DNA from: Acholeplasmataceae bacterium UBA5769
GTDB taxonomy: Bacteria > Bacillota_I > Bacilli_A > Acholeplasmatales > Acholeplasmataceae
Direction of reading: 5' to 3'
DNA: 39,668 nucleotides
Assembly (NCBI GenBank): GCA_002418725.1
Contig: DIER01000004.1
Span: forward strand, 9,978 to 49,645
Each line of letters begins with the position of its first letter. Positions within the stretch are counted from its first letter, which is position 1. The position numbers and the translations under genes were made by a program. Of the stretch, positions 23,451 to 32,020 are shown piece by piece. Below the pieces are notes generated by a model. That model saw only the letters and a list, made by a program, of their open reading frames with translations, was not told the DNA's origin and ran no database searches.

Positions 23451-24328
23451 TGTTCGCCACCCTTACCCTTATATATCGTTTTCTTAAAGAAAAAGCCTTC
23501 ATCCCATACTTCATGAAACTCTTTTTCAATTTTTTCTTTCAACACGTTATCTCTTCTTTGATACATTTCAGCAACCAAAGCGCCATATCGATCATCTTTA
23601 AAAAGCGTATCAATCACCATATAATCGATGAAAGAGGATAGTTGATCCAACTGGTTTAACGCGTGAATCACTTGAGATCTAAAGACATGTGTCCCCGCTT
23701 CATCTTCTAAAATGGGATAGGGATCTTCTTTTCGATGTTCTTCGATGATTAAAAGATCTTGACGATCTTGGAGTGTGATATCTTCATGCAAAAAGTCGAG
23801 ATAGTTTTTCACAAGCTTACGTTTCGAATAAAACATATTTAAATGACCGTGACCGACCATAAACATATGCACTCTTTTTTCTTCACCCATCTTTTTTAAA
23901 TCAGCGATAGTGATCTCTTTAGCCGCATACACACCAAACAGTTCGAAATGTTCTAGAAAATTAAAATCATAACTGTTCGTGATCAGTGTCTCAGGATTAT
24001 AGATAGCTTTTCGATGTAATCCTTTTTCCTTTAACAAGACCAGTGCACCTAAATCAGCAACGATAATCCCGTCGATACACTTAAACTCAAGTTCATCTAA
24101 CCAAGACGAAAAATGCATCAAATCTGCATCCATCATCATTTGATTTGCTTGAATAAAAATCTCTTTTTGTAAGGCTTTAACCTCACGTGCCATAACATTG
24201 ATTTCATGTGCATCAAAACTTTGAGTGAGCCGTGTGCCAACGTGTTTGTTACCGACGATGATGCCATCGGTATGTGCGAGTAATAACTCAATATTTGTTG
24301 AATCATGACAGGTAATTAACGTCTTCAT
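23447..24328 (-). CDS. trhP1: U32-family tRNA hydroxylation protein TrhP1 (YrrN)
   Basis: A 293-aa U32-type protein lacking the cysteine-rich signature of its partner. It has the barrel strand patterns DGIIVGNKHVGTRL, EIFIQANQMMM, DGIIVADLGAL and HMFMVGHGHLNMFYS. It is assigned as YrrN/TrhP1 by length, pairing with a longer U32 gene, and the neighbouring trmR. Overlaps both neighbours by 4 nt. Confidence 0.83.
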   Translation of the reverse strand: MKTLITCHDSTNIELLLAHTDGIIVGNKHVGTRLTQSFDAHEINVMAREVKALQKEIFIQANQMMMDADLMHFSSWLDELEFKCIDGIIVADLGALVLLKEKGLHRKAIYNPETLITNSYDFNFLEHFELFGVYAAKEITIADLKKMGEEKRVHMFMVGHGHLNMFYSKRKLVKNYLDFLHEDITLQDRQDLLIIEEHRKEDPYPILEDEAGTHVFRSQVIHALNQLDQLSSFIDYMVIDTLFKDDRYGALVAEMYQRRDNVLKEKIEKEFHEVWDEGFFFKKTIYKGKGGEQ

Positions 24329-24894
24329 TTACGAACCTTCTTTGATACGGATAACCCATCACCCACATCATAAAATGTGGTTTCAAAATGGGGATGTTCC
24401 GCTAAAAATATTTTAAAAGCTTTGAGTTTACGTAGTAAACCCTGTGTGTGTCTGTTTACTTTTTCTGGGGTTAAGTGATGAAAATGCAAATTATCACAAA
24501 CGATAAAACCCCCAGGTTTTAAATATGGATCATACTTATTAAAAAAAGTTTGGTACTGAGATTTTGCTGCATCAATAAAGATCAAATCGAACATCCCTAA
24601 ATCACCTTGATACGTGAGTGCATCAAAAGGTATAAGGGTGATGTGTTTTTGATCATCGAAAAGGTCAAAATGACGTTTCGCTTCTTCAATCATAAACTCA
24701 TCTCTTTCAAATGTCTTGATGTTGCAACCAAAAGAGGCCATAGCGAGTGCGCTATAGCCAATAGCTGTACCAATCTCAAGCACATCTTTGATGTTGTGCT
24801 CTAAAACAAAAACTTCCAAGAAACGATAAACCTCATCGGTGATGATGGGAACATTCTTGCTTAAGGCGTACGCTCTTAGTGAAGCTAGACTCAT
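24325..24894 (-). CDS. trmR: tRNA 5-hydroxyuridine methyltransferase TrmR (YrrM)
   Basis: A 189-aa O-methyltransferase of the catechol-OMT-like fold. SAM motif DVLEIGTAIGYSALAMA (37-53), metal ligands D108 (FIDAAKSQY), D134 and N135 (CDNLHFHH). By synteny with Bacillus yrrM it converts ho5U34 to 5-methoxyuridine at the tRNA wobble position, completing the pathway begun by the two U32 proteins. ATGA overlaps on both sides. mltG, which separates DUF1292 from yrrM in Bacillus, is absent. Confidence 0.87.
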   Translation of the reverse strand: MSLASLRAYALSKNVPIITDEVYRFLEVFVLEHNIKDVLEIGTAIGYSALAMASFGCNIKTFERDEFMIEEAKRHFDLFDDQKHITLIPFDALTYQGDLGMFDLIFIDAAKSQYQTFFNKYDPYLKPGGFIVCDNLHFHHLTPEKVNRHTQGLLRKLKAFKIFLAEHPHFETTFYDVGDGLSVSKKVRK

Positions 24895-25190
24895 GCTTTC
24901 GCTTCGTCCTCTTCCTCTTCATCTTCTTCATCTTCTTCAGCATCTAGTTCATCGTAATAAGCTTGTAGAACTTGATCTAGCATATCCCATTCTGCTTCTG
25001 TTTCGATATCTTGGAATGTGCCTTCTTCATCCGTTTCACCTGGAATATAGATGGCTGCACTCACTTCGTGGCTATCCACGAATTCGAAAACAACATAGTT
25101 TTTACCATTTGCTTCGTGGGTAAATAAAATATCACATACTGCTTCATCACCATTTTGGTTGGTGACGACCATTTGATCGTCTTTTAACAT
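24891..25190 (-). CDS. DUF1292 family protein (YrzB-like)
   Basis: A 99-aa acidic protein of unknown function. The DUF1292 core (VTNQNGDEAVCDILFTHEANGKNYVVFEF) is followed by a strongly acidic tail, almost only D and E over 15 residues. The start is set at the second ATG (25190), 7 nt after AAGGAG; the first ATG at 25196 is only 1 nt from it, but would give the ATGA overlap seen across this operon. Same place as yrzB between ruvX and mltG/yrrM in Bacillus. Confidence 0.85.
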   Translation of the reverse strand: MLKDDQMVVTNQNGDEAVCDILFTHEANGKNYVVFEFVDSHEVSAAIYIPGETDEEGTFQDIETEAEWDMLDQVLQAYYDELDAEEDEEDEEEEDEAKA

Positions 25191-25192
25191 GT

Positions 25193-25612
25193 TCATGCTC
25201 CTTTATAATTTAAATAGTTTTGTAAAATAATCACTGCAGCTAACTCATCTTTTTTCTCTTTTTGGTTTTTACGTCTTTCTGAACCTTGAATCATGACTTT
25301 TCGTGCGGTTTGTGTAGACATCCGTTCATCCCATAAAATAATGGTCGCTGTGGTTTGTTTTTCGAGTAATTCTTTGAAAGATTCACTGATTTGACCGCGA
25401 ATCCCAATGTCGTTATTCATGTGTTTGGGAAGACCTAAAACAACGATATTAATGTTGTGTTCTTTGATCAACTTTAAAACCATCTCACACGCCATTTCAT
25501 AATGATCTTCTTGAAAGCGCAATGTGGTGAGTGTACTTGCGATAATGCCTGATTCGCTGATGGCTACCCCAACGGTTTTACTCCCTAAATCAAGACCTAA
25601 ATAACGTTTCAT
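25193..25612 (-). CDS. ruvX: Holliday junction resolvase-like / pre-16S rRNA nuclease YqgF
   Basis: A 139-aa RNase H-fold protein. Acidic residues sit in LGLDLGSKTVGVA (D8), in WDERMSTQTA, and in KDELAAVIIL near the end. The family is implicated in 16S rRNA 5' maturation. The start overlaps the alaS stop as ATGA. Confidence 0.94.
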   Translation of the reverse strand: MKRYLGLDLGSKTVGVAISESGIIASTLTTLRFQEDHYEMACEMVLKLIKEHNINIVVLGLPKHMNNDIGIRGQISESFKELLEKQTTATIILWDERMSTQTARKVMIQGSERRKNQKEKKDELAAVIILQNYLNYKGA

Positions 25613-28188
25613 ATGATTGACTTCATTTCCTTTACAACAAGATCAAGTGTGGATGTATCTTGAGTTCCACCTTGTGCGAAACTTCCTTTACCACCGCCAG
25701 ATCCATGAGAAATCTGTGCAGCATGTTTCACCAAGTCGCTGGCATTTTCAAAGGCACTCTTGCAAAGATATGTCAGCTTACTCTCAGAGACATTGATTAA
25801 AAACAGTGTTTCTGCCTTTATTTTATCATAGAGCGCATCAATCAGTTGCTTTAAAACCTTTTGATCAACGTCTTCTGTCACAATCACTTGTTTTTTAGCC
25901 GTTGGATCACTGATGAAATCATCAAGACGTTTTAACACATCTTCTGAATTCTTTCTTAACACATCTTTTTCATAGTTTTTCGCAAGCTCTTTTAAGTTAT
26001 CAACATAGTTGCGGTAATGGATGATGTCTTGATAAGAGCCCATTAAAGCTGGTGCTTCTGGAATACTCAGTTTTTCTCCTAAACGCTTAATCTTTTCAGT
26101 AATCAGTTCAACTTCCAACAGTTGTGGTTCAATGAAACGTTTGATTTGGGCTTTGAGATCAAAACCTGTGACACCTTCCATACGATAGATGCCAGAACCA
26201 ATCGATTCATAACTTGTGATAGCAAAATCAATGATGTCTTTGGTGTTTTTAACGTGTGTGCCACCACAAAATTCTTTGCTCCATCCCATGTCAACCACAC
26301 GGACAATGTCGCCATATTTTTCACCAAAGAGTGCCATCGCACCTAACTTTTTCGCTTCTTCAATAGGAAGCAGGCGAATAGTGACATCCAGTGGTGTTTC
26401 TTTGATATAGTGCTTGACCAAACGTTCAACTTCTAAAATACGCTCATCGGTTTCTGTTTCGTAGTGATTAAAATCGAATCGCCAGCTCCATGGTGCCACT
26501 TGTGAACCTTGTTGGTTCGCATGTTTACCAAAGATATCTTTAATCGCTTGATGGAATAAATGTGCCGCACTATGATTCCTGATGGTGTGGAGTCTTGATT
26601 TAGGATCCACGACAGCCAAAACCTCATCGCCTTCCTGATAGTCACCTTCAACCACGTGGATAAACTGACCATGGGGAAGTTTTGAAACATCAGTGACTTC
26701 AAGACCATTGATCCATCCTTTATCTGCAACCTGTCCACCCGAAGTAGCATAAAAAGGTGTTTGATCTAAGACAATCCCGTGGGGGAAAACTTTAATCACT
26801 TTTGCTTCGGTTTGCAAGTGTTCATATCCGATAAAAACAGAGGGTTCTGTAAAGTTTAAATACGCTTCTTCTTGAGCCTTCATGGATGCGACTTCACCTC
26901 GTGCTGCTCTAGAACGTTCTTTTTGTTTGGCGAGTTCTTCATGAAATGCATCGATATTCACGTTGACACCATGTTCTTCTGCATATTCAAGTGTAAGTTC
27001 AATTGGAAATCCGTAAGTGTCATAAAGTTTGAATGCCGTTTCACCACTCACGATGTCTCCTTCTAGTTTAATCGCATCAAGCAAGTGCTTCTCACCATCG
27101 GTGATGGTTTCTAAGAATTTTTGTTCTTCTTTTAACACAAGTTTTTTAACGATATCTTTGGTGTCGTGAAGATTTTGATAGAAAACACCCATGACTTCAA
27201 CGACATCATCGACGAGTTCAAACAAGAAAGGTTTCATTAAACCCAGTTTTCGACCGTATTTGACAGCGCGTCTTAAAAGACGTCTTAGCACATAGCCGCG
27301 ACCTTCATTGGATAAGATAGCACCATCTGAAATGGCAAACGTCAAGGCTTTAATGTGATCTGCAATCACTTTGTAAGCCATTTGTCCCTCATAGGGGATC
27401 CCTGTTAACGTTTCTGCATGTTTGATGATAGGAAAAAACAAATCGGTTTCGAAGTTCGTTTCCGTCTTTTGAATCACACAAGCAAAACGTTCAAGACCAG
27501 CTCCTGTGTCGATATTTTTCGCTGGGAGTTCTGGATATTGATGTCTTGATAAACCTGGTTTTGAGTTGAACTGTGAAAAAACAATATTCCATATTTCGAT
27601 ATAGCGTTCATTTTCGATATCTTGTTCAATCAATTCTTTACCACGTGTATCATAGGCACTTCCACGATCAAAATAAATTTCCGTATCGGGACCACAAGGA
27701 CCAGCACCAATCTCCCAAAAGTTATCTTCTCTCGGTATTAAATGTGTTGGATCAACACCGAGTTCAATCCAACGATCTCTGGCTTCTAAATCATCTGGAT
27801 AATATGTCATATAAAGTTTTTCAAGTGGGAATCCAAACCATTTGGGATCGGTTAAAAGTTCATAACCCCACGCTATCGCTTCATGCTTAAAATAATCTCC
27901 AATGGAGAAGTTTCCAAGCATTTCAAAAAATGTATGATGTCTCGCCGTACGCCCCACATTATCAATGTCATTGGTACGAATACATTTTTGAACATTGGTA
28001 ATTCTAGGGTTTTGTGGTTTCTCTGTGCCATCAAAGTATTTCTTTAATGGCGCCACACCGGCATTGATCCATAACAATGTGGGATCATTTTGTGGCACGA
28101 GCGAAGCAGATGCTTCGACTTTGTGCATTTTCGATTGAAAGAAATCGAGCCACATTTGCCGGATTTCAGCTGAATTCATGTATTTCAT
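25609..28188 (-). CDS. alaS: Alanyl-tRNA synthetase
   Basis: An 859-aa class II synthetase charging tRNA-Ala. The N-terminal catalytic domain opens with RQMWLDFFQSKMHKVE and contains GLERFACVIQ. The editing domain has zinc-site motifs HSAAHLFHQAI and FCGGTH. The C-Ala domain ends SHGSGGGKGSFAQGG. Normal length and apparently complete. AGGAGG lies 7 nt before the ATG at 28188. It is regulated by the T-box leader directly upstream and heads a seven-gene operon. Confidence 0.98.
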   Translation of the reverse strand: MKYMNSAEIRQMWLDFFQSKMHKVEASASLVPQNDPTLLWINAGVAPLKKYFDGTEKPQNPRITNVQKCIRTNDIDNVGRTARHHTFFEMLGNFSIGDYFKHEAIAWGYELLTDPKWFGFPLEKLYMTYYPDDLEARDRWIELGVDPTHLIPREDNFWEIGAGPCGPDTEIYFDRGSAYDTRGKELIEQDIENERYIEIWNIVFSQFNSKPGLSRHQYPELPAKNIDTGAGLERFACVIQKTETNFETDLFFPIIKHAETLTGIPYEGQMAYKVIADHIKALTFAISDGAILSNEGRGYVLRRLLRRAVKYGRKLGLMKPFLFELVDDVVEVMGVFYQNLHDTKDIVKKLVLKEEQKFLETITDGEKHLLDAIKLEGDIVSGETAFKLYDTYGFPIELTLEYAEEHGVNVNIDAFHEELAKQKERSRAARGEVASMKAQEEAYLNFTEPSVFIGYEHLQTEAKVIKVFPHGIVLDQTPFYATSGGQVADKGWINGLEVTDVSKLPHGQFIHVVEGDYQEGDEVLAVVDPKSRLHTIRNHSAAHLFHQAIKDIFGKHANQQGSQVAPWSWRFDFNHYETETDERILEVERLVKHYIKETPLDVTIRLLPIEEAKKLGAMALFGEKYGDIVRVVDMGWSKEFCGGTHVKNTKDIIDFAITSYESIGSGIYRMEGVTGFDLKAQIKRFIEPQLLEVELITEKIKRLGEKLSIPEAPALMGSYQDIIHYRNYVDNLKELAKNYEKDVLRKNSEDVLKRLDDFISDPTAKKQVIVTEDVDQKVLKQLIDALYDKIKAETLFLINVSESKLTYLCKSAFENASDLVKHAAQISHGSGGGKGSFAQGGTQDTSTLDLVVKEMKSII

Positions 28189-28211
28189 CGTAAGACCTCC
28201 TGAAAATCAAT

Positions 28212-28240
28212 AAAAAACGCCCTTAGATTGCCTAAGGACG
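28212..28240 (-). terminator. T-box attenuator terminator
   Basis: Stem CGTCCTTAG / CTAAGGGCG with 5-nt loop and T6 on the minus strand, 24 nt before alaS. It competes with an antiterminator that includes the T-box sequence. Confidence 0.85.
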
Positions 28241-28409
28241 TATAATCTACGCGGTACCACCTTAGTTCTAGAACGAATTCTAGCCCTCTTATGTCGTTAA
28301 GGCCGACTGACCTTTTGCTCCCAAATAGCCTTCACAATGTTTTCTCTTCGTTTACACCAACCACGAAGTCTCTTTAAGCAAAACCATTGCTACTCCCTTT
28401 GTTCATCGC
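28212..28409 (-). promoter_or_regulatory. T-box riboswitch controlling the alaS operon
   Basis: The conserved T-box sequence AAGGTGGTACCGCG is present at 28250-28263 on the minus strand, matching the consensus that binds the free tRNA CCA end. Upstream is a stem I-like region that begins GATGAACAAAGGGAGTAG, containing a typical AGTA motif. GCT at 28327-28329 (in GAAGGCTATT) is the likely alanine specifier codon. Uncharged tRNA-Ala should stabilise the antiterminator and switch on alaS and the six downstream genes. The specifier assignment is inference. Confidence 0.9.
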
Positions 28410-28415
28410 GCTTTC

Positions 28416-28444
28416 ATTTTAACATAGGCTAAACATCTTGTAAA
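28416..28444 (-). promoter_or_regulatory. Promoter of the alaS T-box operon
   Basis: Minus strand TTTACA (28439-28444), 17-nt spacer, TAAAAT (28416-28421) with an upstream TG (TGTTAAAAT). Start near 28409. Confidence 0.7.
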
Positions 28445-28466
28445 GCATTAATGAAAAAGATGTGTT

Positions 28467-29351
28467 TTATCGTTTATTTCGGTTAAAAATGAGATGAAAT
28501 ACTGCAAATGATCCAAGCGATACCCAGATACATAAAATGAAATATCTGACAAAATCTAACCACAGATCTAAGGTTGTCATCTCGGCATCGATATCGGTCG
28601 TATAAGGTAGGACCATTTTCAATCCTTCTTTTAGAAGCAATGCGATGATAAGACCGATCGCATATGTTAGCACCTTCGTTAAGACAGTGCGGTTTTGTAT
28701 CTCATAGTTGAGATATTTCTTCTCGAGATCATAGCCTATCGTTAATGCAAGCATAGCTGCAACTGCAACAAAGAAATTTTTTTCTGTCACAACAAACAGT
28801 AACCCAATCAAAAGGGGTGAAATCAAATACACAAACTTTTGAGGTGTAATCTTAAGTTTAGGTCCAAATTTCATCACTGCATAAAACACGATAAACGCAA
28901 CAACAATACCAACTAAAACATCACTTACATAATGCTGTCCTAAATAAACGCGTGAAATGGATACCAAAATCGCCATGGTAAAGAGGAGTGGACTCACCCA
29001 TTTTTTAGTCTTACCATAGTTTTTATCAAGTGCTAAAGCCATCGTCATCGAGCCTTGAGCATGTCCAGAAGGCATGGAGTGACCATAAGATCCCTCACCC
29101 ACAACACTCACCACACCGGATTGCCATGGTCTTGGTCGATCGATAAAAAACTTTAAGAAATCATTGACGGTAATGGTCCCTAAAAAGATGAGCATAAACT
29201 TATAACCCAACTCTTTATTGACAACCCAAAACAAAATAGATGAAATGATTAAGAAAACAAGTTCATCACCAAATTCTGTAATGATTAAGAAAAAAGCATC
29301 TAAAAAACCATTTCGTATACTTTCAAACCATATACTTATTGCCTGATCCAT
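28467..29351 (-). CDS. PAP2-family membrane phosphatase with C-terminal extension (first copy)
   Basis: A 294-aa membrane protein with the three PAP2 motifs: KFFIDRPRP, PSGHAQG and SRVYLGQHYVSD. It should remove phosphate from a lipid phosphate, such as phosphatidic acid or polyprenyl phosphate, at the outer membrane face. After the PAP2 core there are about four more helices with GYDLEKKYL, GLIIALLLKEGLKMVLP and DFVRYFI, shared with the second copy at 29846. The start is ATG at 29351, 8 nt after AAGGAG. It has its own promoter. Confidence 0.88.
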   Translation of the reverse strand: MDQAISIWFESIRNGFLDAFFLIITEFGDELVFLIISSILFWVVNKELGYKFMLIFLGTITVNDFLKFFIDRPRPWQSGVVSVVGEGSYGHSMPSGHAQGSMTMALALDKNYGKTKKWVSPLLFTMAILVSISRVYLGQHYVSDVLVGIVVAFIVFYAVMKFGPKLKITPQKFVYLISPLLIGLLFVVTEKNFFVAVAAMLALTIGYDLEKKYLNYEIQNRTVLTKVLTYAIGLIIALLLKEGLKMVLPYTTDIDAEMTTLDLWLDFVRYFILCIWVSLGSFAVFHLIFNRNKR

Positions 29352-29383
29352 CACTATACTCCTTTTAACATATATTTAGATGA

Positions 29384-29411
29384 ATTATAGCATATTTCAT
29401 TTGAACTTCAA
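29384..29411 (-). promoter_or_regulatory. Promoter of the first PAP2 gene
   Basis: Minus strand TTGAAG (29406-29411), 16-nt spacer, TATAAT (29384-29389). Confidence 0.6.
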
Positions 29412-29421
29412 AATAGATGAC

Positions 29422-29868
29422 TTATTTTTTCTTGTTCGCTTGATAAAGCATTTCATAGTGAGGAATATCATCTTCCATATATGGTCCCAAGACCACTTCA
29501 AATCCTAGAGATTCATAATATGGTTTTAAATAAGCTTGTCCAGAAATCCGGATGTCTTGTTTCAAATCATTCATAATCTTTTGAATCATTTGAGTCGCTA
29601 GTCCTAAAAGCCGGTAATTCGGATCTGTGACCACACGCGAAATCGCATATTCATCGTATTTATATCCTGGAGGTATCACTCTGATATAACTGACGATTTT
29701 ATCCTTATCTTTCATGAAATAATGCATACTTACTTGGTCTTTATCGTCGATGTCTTCATAAAAACAGTGTTGTTCTATGACAAAAACCCTCAACCTGAGG
29801 TTAAGGATTTGATAAAGTTCTTCATGCGTGAGTGCATGAAATGATTTAATGAAGATATCGTTTTGCAT
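29422..29868 (-). CDS. ElaA-like GNAT acetyltransferase
   Basis: A 148-aa N-acetyltransferase. The ElaA-type N-terminus LYQILNLRLRVFVIEQHCFYEDIDDKD is clear, as is an acetyl-CoA loop region in VVTDPNYRLLGLATQMI. The substrate is unknown. The start is ATG at 29868, inside the end of the preceding PAP2 gene (23-nt overlap) and without a clear ribosome site; it matches the family's usual length. A GTG at 29889 is possible. Confidence 0.82.
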   Translation of the reverse strand: MQNDIFIKSFHALTHEELYQILNLRLRVFVIEQHCFYEDIDDKDQVSMHYFMKDKDKIVSYIRVIPPGYKYDEYAISRVVTDPNYRLLGLATQMIQKIMNDLKQDIRISGQAYLKPYYESLGFEVVLGPYMEDDIPHYEMLYQANKKK

Positions 29869-30697
29869 AATGGAAGACCAAGGGCGCACCTGCTGCTGCC
29901 CATATACCGATCAAGAAATAACGAATAAAATCAAAGATAAGAACATCAGGAAAAACAAGTTTTAATCCTTCTTTAATCGCTAACGCGATGATTAACCCAA
30001 ATACGACTTTGATCACTTGAATCCAAAATGTCGCTTTCACATCGAAGGAAATGTATTTTTTCTCAACATAATAACCCACAGCAAAACCAGAAAATCCTCC
30101 TGCAGCGATAAAAAGATCATGTGATGGATAAAAGAAAAGGGCAAGGATAAACAGTGGGACAAGCATCAACGTGTAAATGTGTTCATCATCTTTCATCAAA
30201 TCAACCAATTTAAAGGAGACCATGGTCAATCCGATGGCTAGAATCACACCAACAACCACATCACTTAAAAAATGTTGTCCTAAATACATTCTTGAAAAAG
30301 GGACTGCGATCAAGATAAACCATGCGACAATGTTTAACCCTTTGATTTTCTTTTTTTCATAAGCATAAAGGCCGGTGTATCCTAAAACCCCTGCGGCTTG
30401 TGCATGACCACTCGGAAAAGCGTAACCTGTTGTTCGCCAATTTGGTTCTGAAGATATGCCTTGATAGTAGAAAGGTCTTATACGTTTAAATAATAGTTTG
30501 AGTGCTGTATTAAACACCGCGCTGATCATGAATGCGAAGACAAACTTATGGGCAAATTTCTTATCTATGGTCCAATAAATGATAACAGCGACCGCGATAA
30601 AAAAGATTTGATCGCCCAGTTGTGTGATCCAGTAAAAGAGAAAATCAAAGACTGGATTTCTTAACGTTTGAATTAAACGGATGATTTCAAGTTCCAT
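29846..30697 (-). CDS. PAP2-family membrane phosphatase with C-terminal extension (second copy)
   Basis: A 283-aa paralogue of the gene at 28467. PAP2 motifs are KLLFKRIRPF, PSGHAQA and SRMYLGQHFLSD. The C-terminal module is the same: GYYVEKKYI, GLIIALAIKEGLKLVFP, DFIRYFLIGIW. GAGGTG lies 5 nt before the ATG, inside the end of the patatin gene (25-nt overlap), so it is co-expressed with a phospholipase. Confidence 0.88.
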   Translation of the reverse strand: MELEIIRLIQTLRNPVFDFLFYWITQLGDQIFFIAVAVIIYWTIDKKFAHKFVFAFMISAVFNTALKLLFKRIRPFYYQGISSEPNWRTTGYAFPSGHAQAAGVLGYTGLYAYEKKKIKGLNIVAWFILIAVPFSRMYLGQHFLSDVVVGVILAIGLTMVSFKLVDLMKDDEHIYTLMLVPLFILALFFYPSHDLFIAAGGFSGFAVGYYVEKKYISFDVKATFWIQVIKVVFGLIIALAIKEGLKLVFPDVLIFDFIRYFLIGIWAAAGAPLVFHYAKRYLH

Positions 30698-31575
30698 GCG
30701 TTCACCTCATCTTTAACGATTAATTCCTCTTCTTTACTCATCACCACATAATGATACCCTTCTGGTTTATGCCATGATGATCCATCAAAAAGGTTTTGTT
30801 CTCTCAGTTTTTCGATCATTTTCTTTCCCATGAGATACCCATAGGTCGCTTTGTTTTTCACTTCGTCTGGTTTAAAATCCAAAATATCTACCATGGTGAT
30901 CGAAAACAATTTTTTAGCTTCCATATTCACAAGTAAGATATCCATGGATTCATAGGGTTTGACATGAAATCTCGAATCGATGGGTACAGCGATAATGATA
31001 TCGCACCCCTGTTCAATCAGTGGTTTGATGGGACAATTATCAACCGTCCCTCCATCGACATAATAGGTGTCACCAATTTCTGTCGATCCAAAAAGAACTG
31101 GAATCGATGCAGAAGCTAAAACGGCTTTATGTGGATCATCGAGATCGTTGAGATGAAATACTTCTTTTTCCATACGGTGTAAAAGCACTTGATCAATCAT
31201 CGATCCTTTTTTGATTTTAGCTGCAGTCACATACCCTTGAATTTTACTTTCGCGAATTTCTCTTAGCGAAACTTGTTCTGATAATTTTTGATACATCTCT
31301 TGAATAGAGAAAAGCCCCATACGATCAAATTTGATACGTTCCAATTTATGGCCATAGATCTCTGCATTATTGATCATTTCCCAAATTTCAATCATCCGCT
31401 CATAGGAAAGTTTCGCCATGACCATCAATGCATTGATCGCACCAATTGACGTTCCAGATACATGCTGGATGTCTTTTAACATACCTGATTCTTCCAGCGC
31501 TCTGAGCACACCAATCTGGTAAGAACCTCTAGCGCCTCCGCCACCTAAAGCGAGTCCAACCTTATGGCTCATCAT
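30673..31575 (-). CDS. Patatin-like phospholipase
   Basis: A 300-aa serine acyl hydrolase of the RssA/patatin type. Oxyanion hole GGGGARGS (11-18), nucleophile S43 in GTSIG, and catalytic D174 in DGG. It should release fatty acids from phospholipids. No signal peptide, so it is cytoplasmic or membrane-associated. It starts 1 nt after the smpB stop, with a second ATG at 31572, and AGGTGAT upstream. Confidence 0.9.
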   Translation of the reverse strand: MMSHKVGLALGGGGARGSYQIGVLRALEESGMLKDIQHVSGTSIGAINALMVMAKLSYERMIEIWEMINNAEIYGHKLERIKFDRMGLFSIQEMYQKLSEQVSLREIRESKIQGYVTAAKIKKGSMIDQVLLHRMEKEVFHLNDLDDPHKAVLASASIPVLFGSTEIGDTYYVDGGTVDNCPIKPLIEQGCDIIIAVPIDSRFHVKPYESMDILLVNMEAKKLFSITMVDILDFKPDEVKNKATYGYLMGKKMIEKLREQNLFDGSSWHKPEGYHYVVMSKEEELIVKDEVNAWNLKSSV

Positions 31576-31576
31576 A

Positions 31577-32020
31577 TCACCTTCTATTCATGACTTTCTT
31601 TAAACGCATCTCCTGATCTTTTTCCTTTAAGGATTCACGTTTATCATAATCCTTCTTACCTTTTGCTAAACCAATCTCAACTTTTGCTAAACCTTCTTTG
31701 AGATAGATTTTAAGCGGGATAAGGGTATAACCTTGTTCTCTTGTTTTAGAAAAAAGTTTAATGATTTCTTTTTTGTGCATCAGTAATTTACGTGTTCTTG
31801 TTTCATCGTGGTTAAAACGATTCGAAAACTCGTATTTTGAGATATGCATGTTATGGACAAAAGCTTCGCCATCTTTAATGGTGACGAATGAATCATTCAC
31901 GGTAACTTTACCTAACCGAATCGATTTAATTTCACTACCTAAAAGTTGTAGTCCGGCTTCATATGATTCTTCAATAAAATAATCATGCCTTGCCTTTTTG
32001 TTTTGAGCGATAATTTTCAT
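31577..32020 (-). CDS. smpB: SsrA-binding protein SmpB
   Basis: A 147-aa partner of tmRNA in rescue of stalled ribosomes. The sequence begins MKIIAQNKKARHDYFIEE, contains GLQLLGSEIKSIRLGKV and ends with the basic tail KDYDKRESLKEKD. The start is the ATG at 32020, 8 nt after AGAAGGA; the frame is open 24 codons further but only into the basic end of rnr. It overlaps rnr by 38 nt. rnr-smpB is the usual Firmicutes pair. No ssrA gene is in the window. Confidence 0.96.
   Translation of the reverse strand: MKIIAQNKKARHDYFIEESYEAGLQLLGSEIKSIRLGKVTVNDSFVTIKDGEAFVHNMHISKYEFSNRFNHDETRTRKLLMHKKEIIKLFSKTREQGYTLIPLKIYLKEGLAKVEIGLAKGKKDYDKRESLKEKDQEMRLKKVMNRR

Noticed and set aside
27573..27890. Plus-strand open frames inside alaS (also at 26122 and 26872)
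   Set aside because: Antisense shadows of a conserved gene with low-complexity, His/Tyr-rich products.
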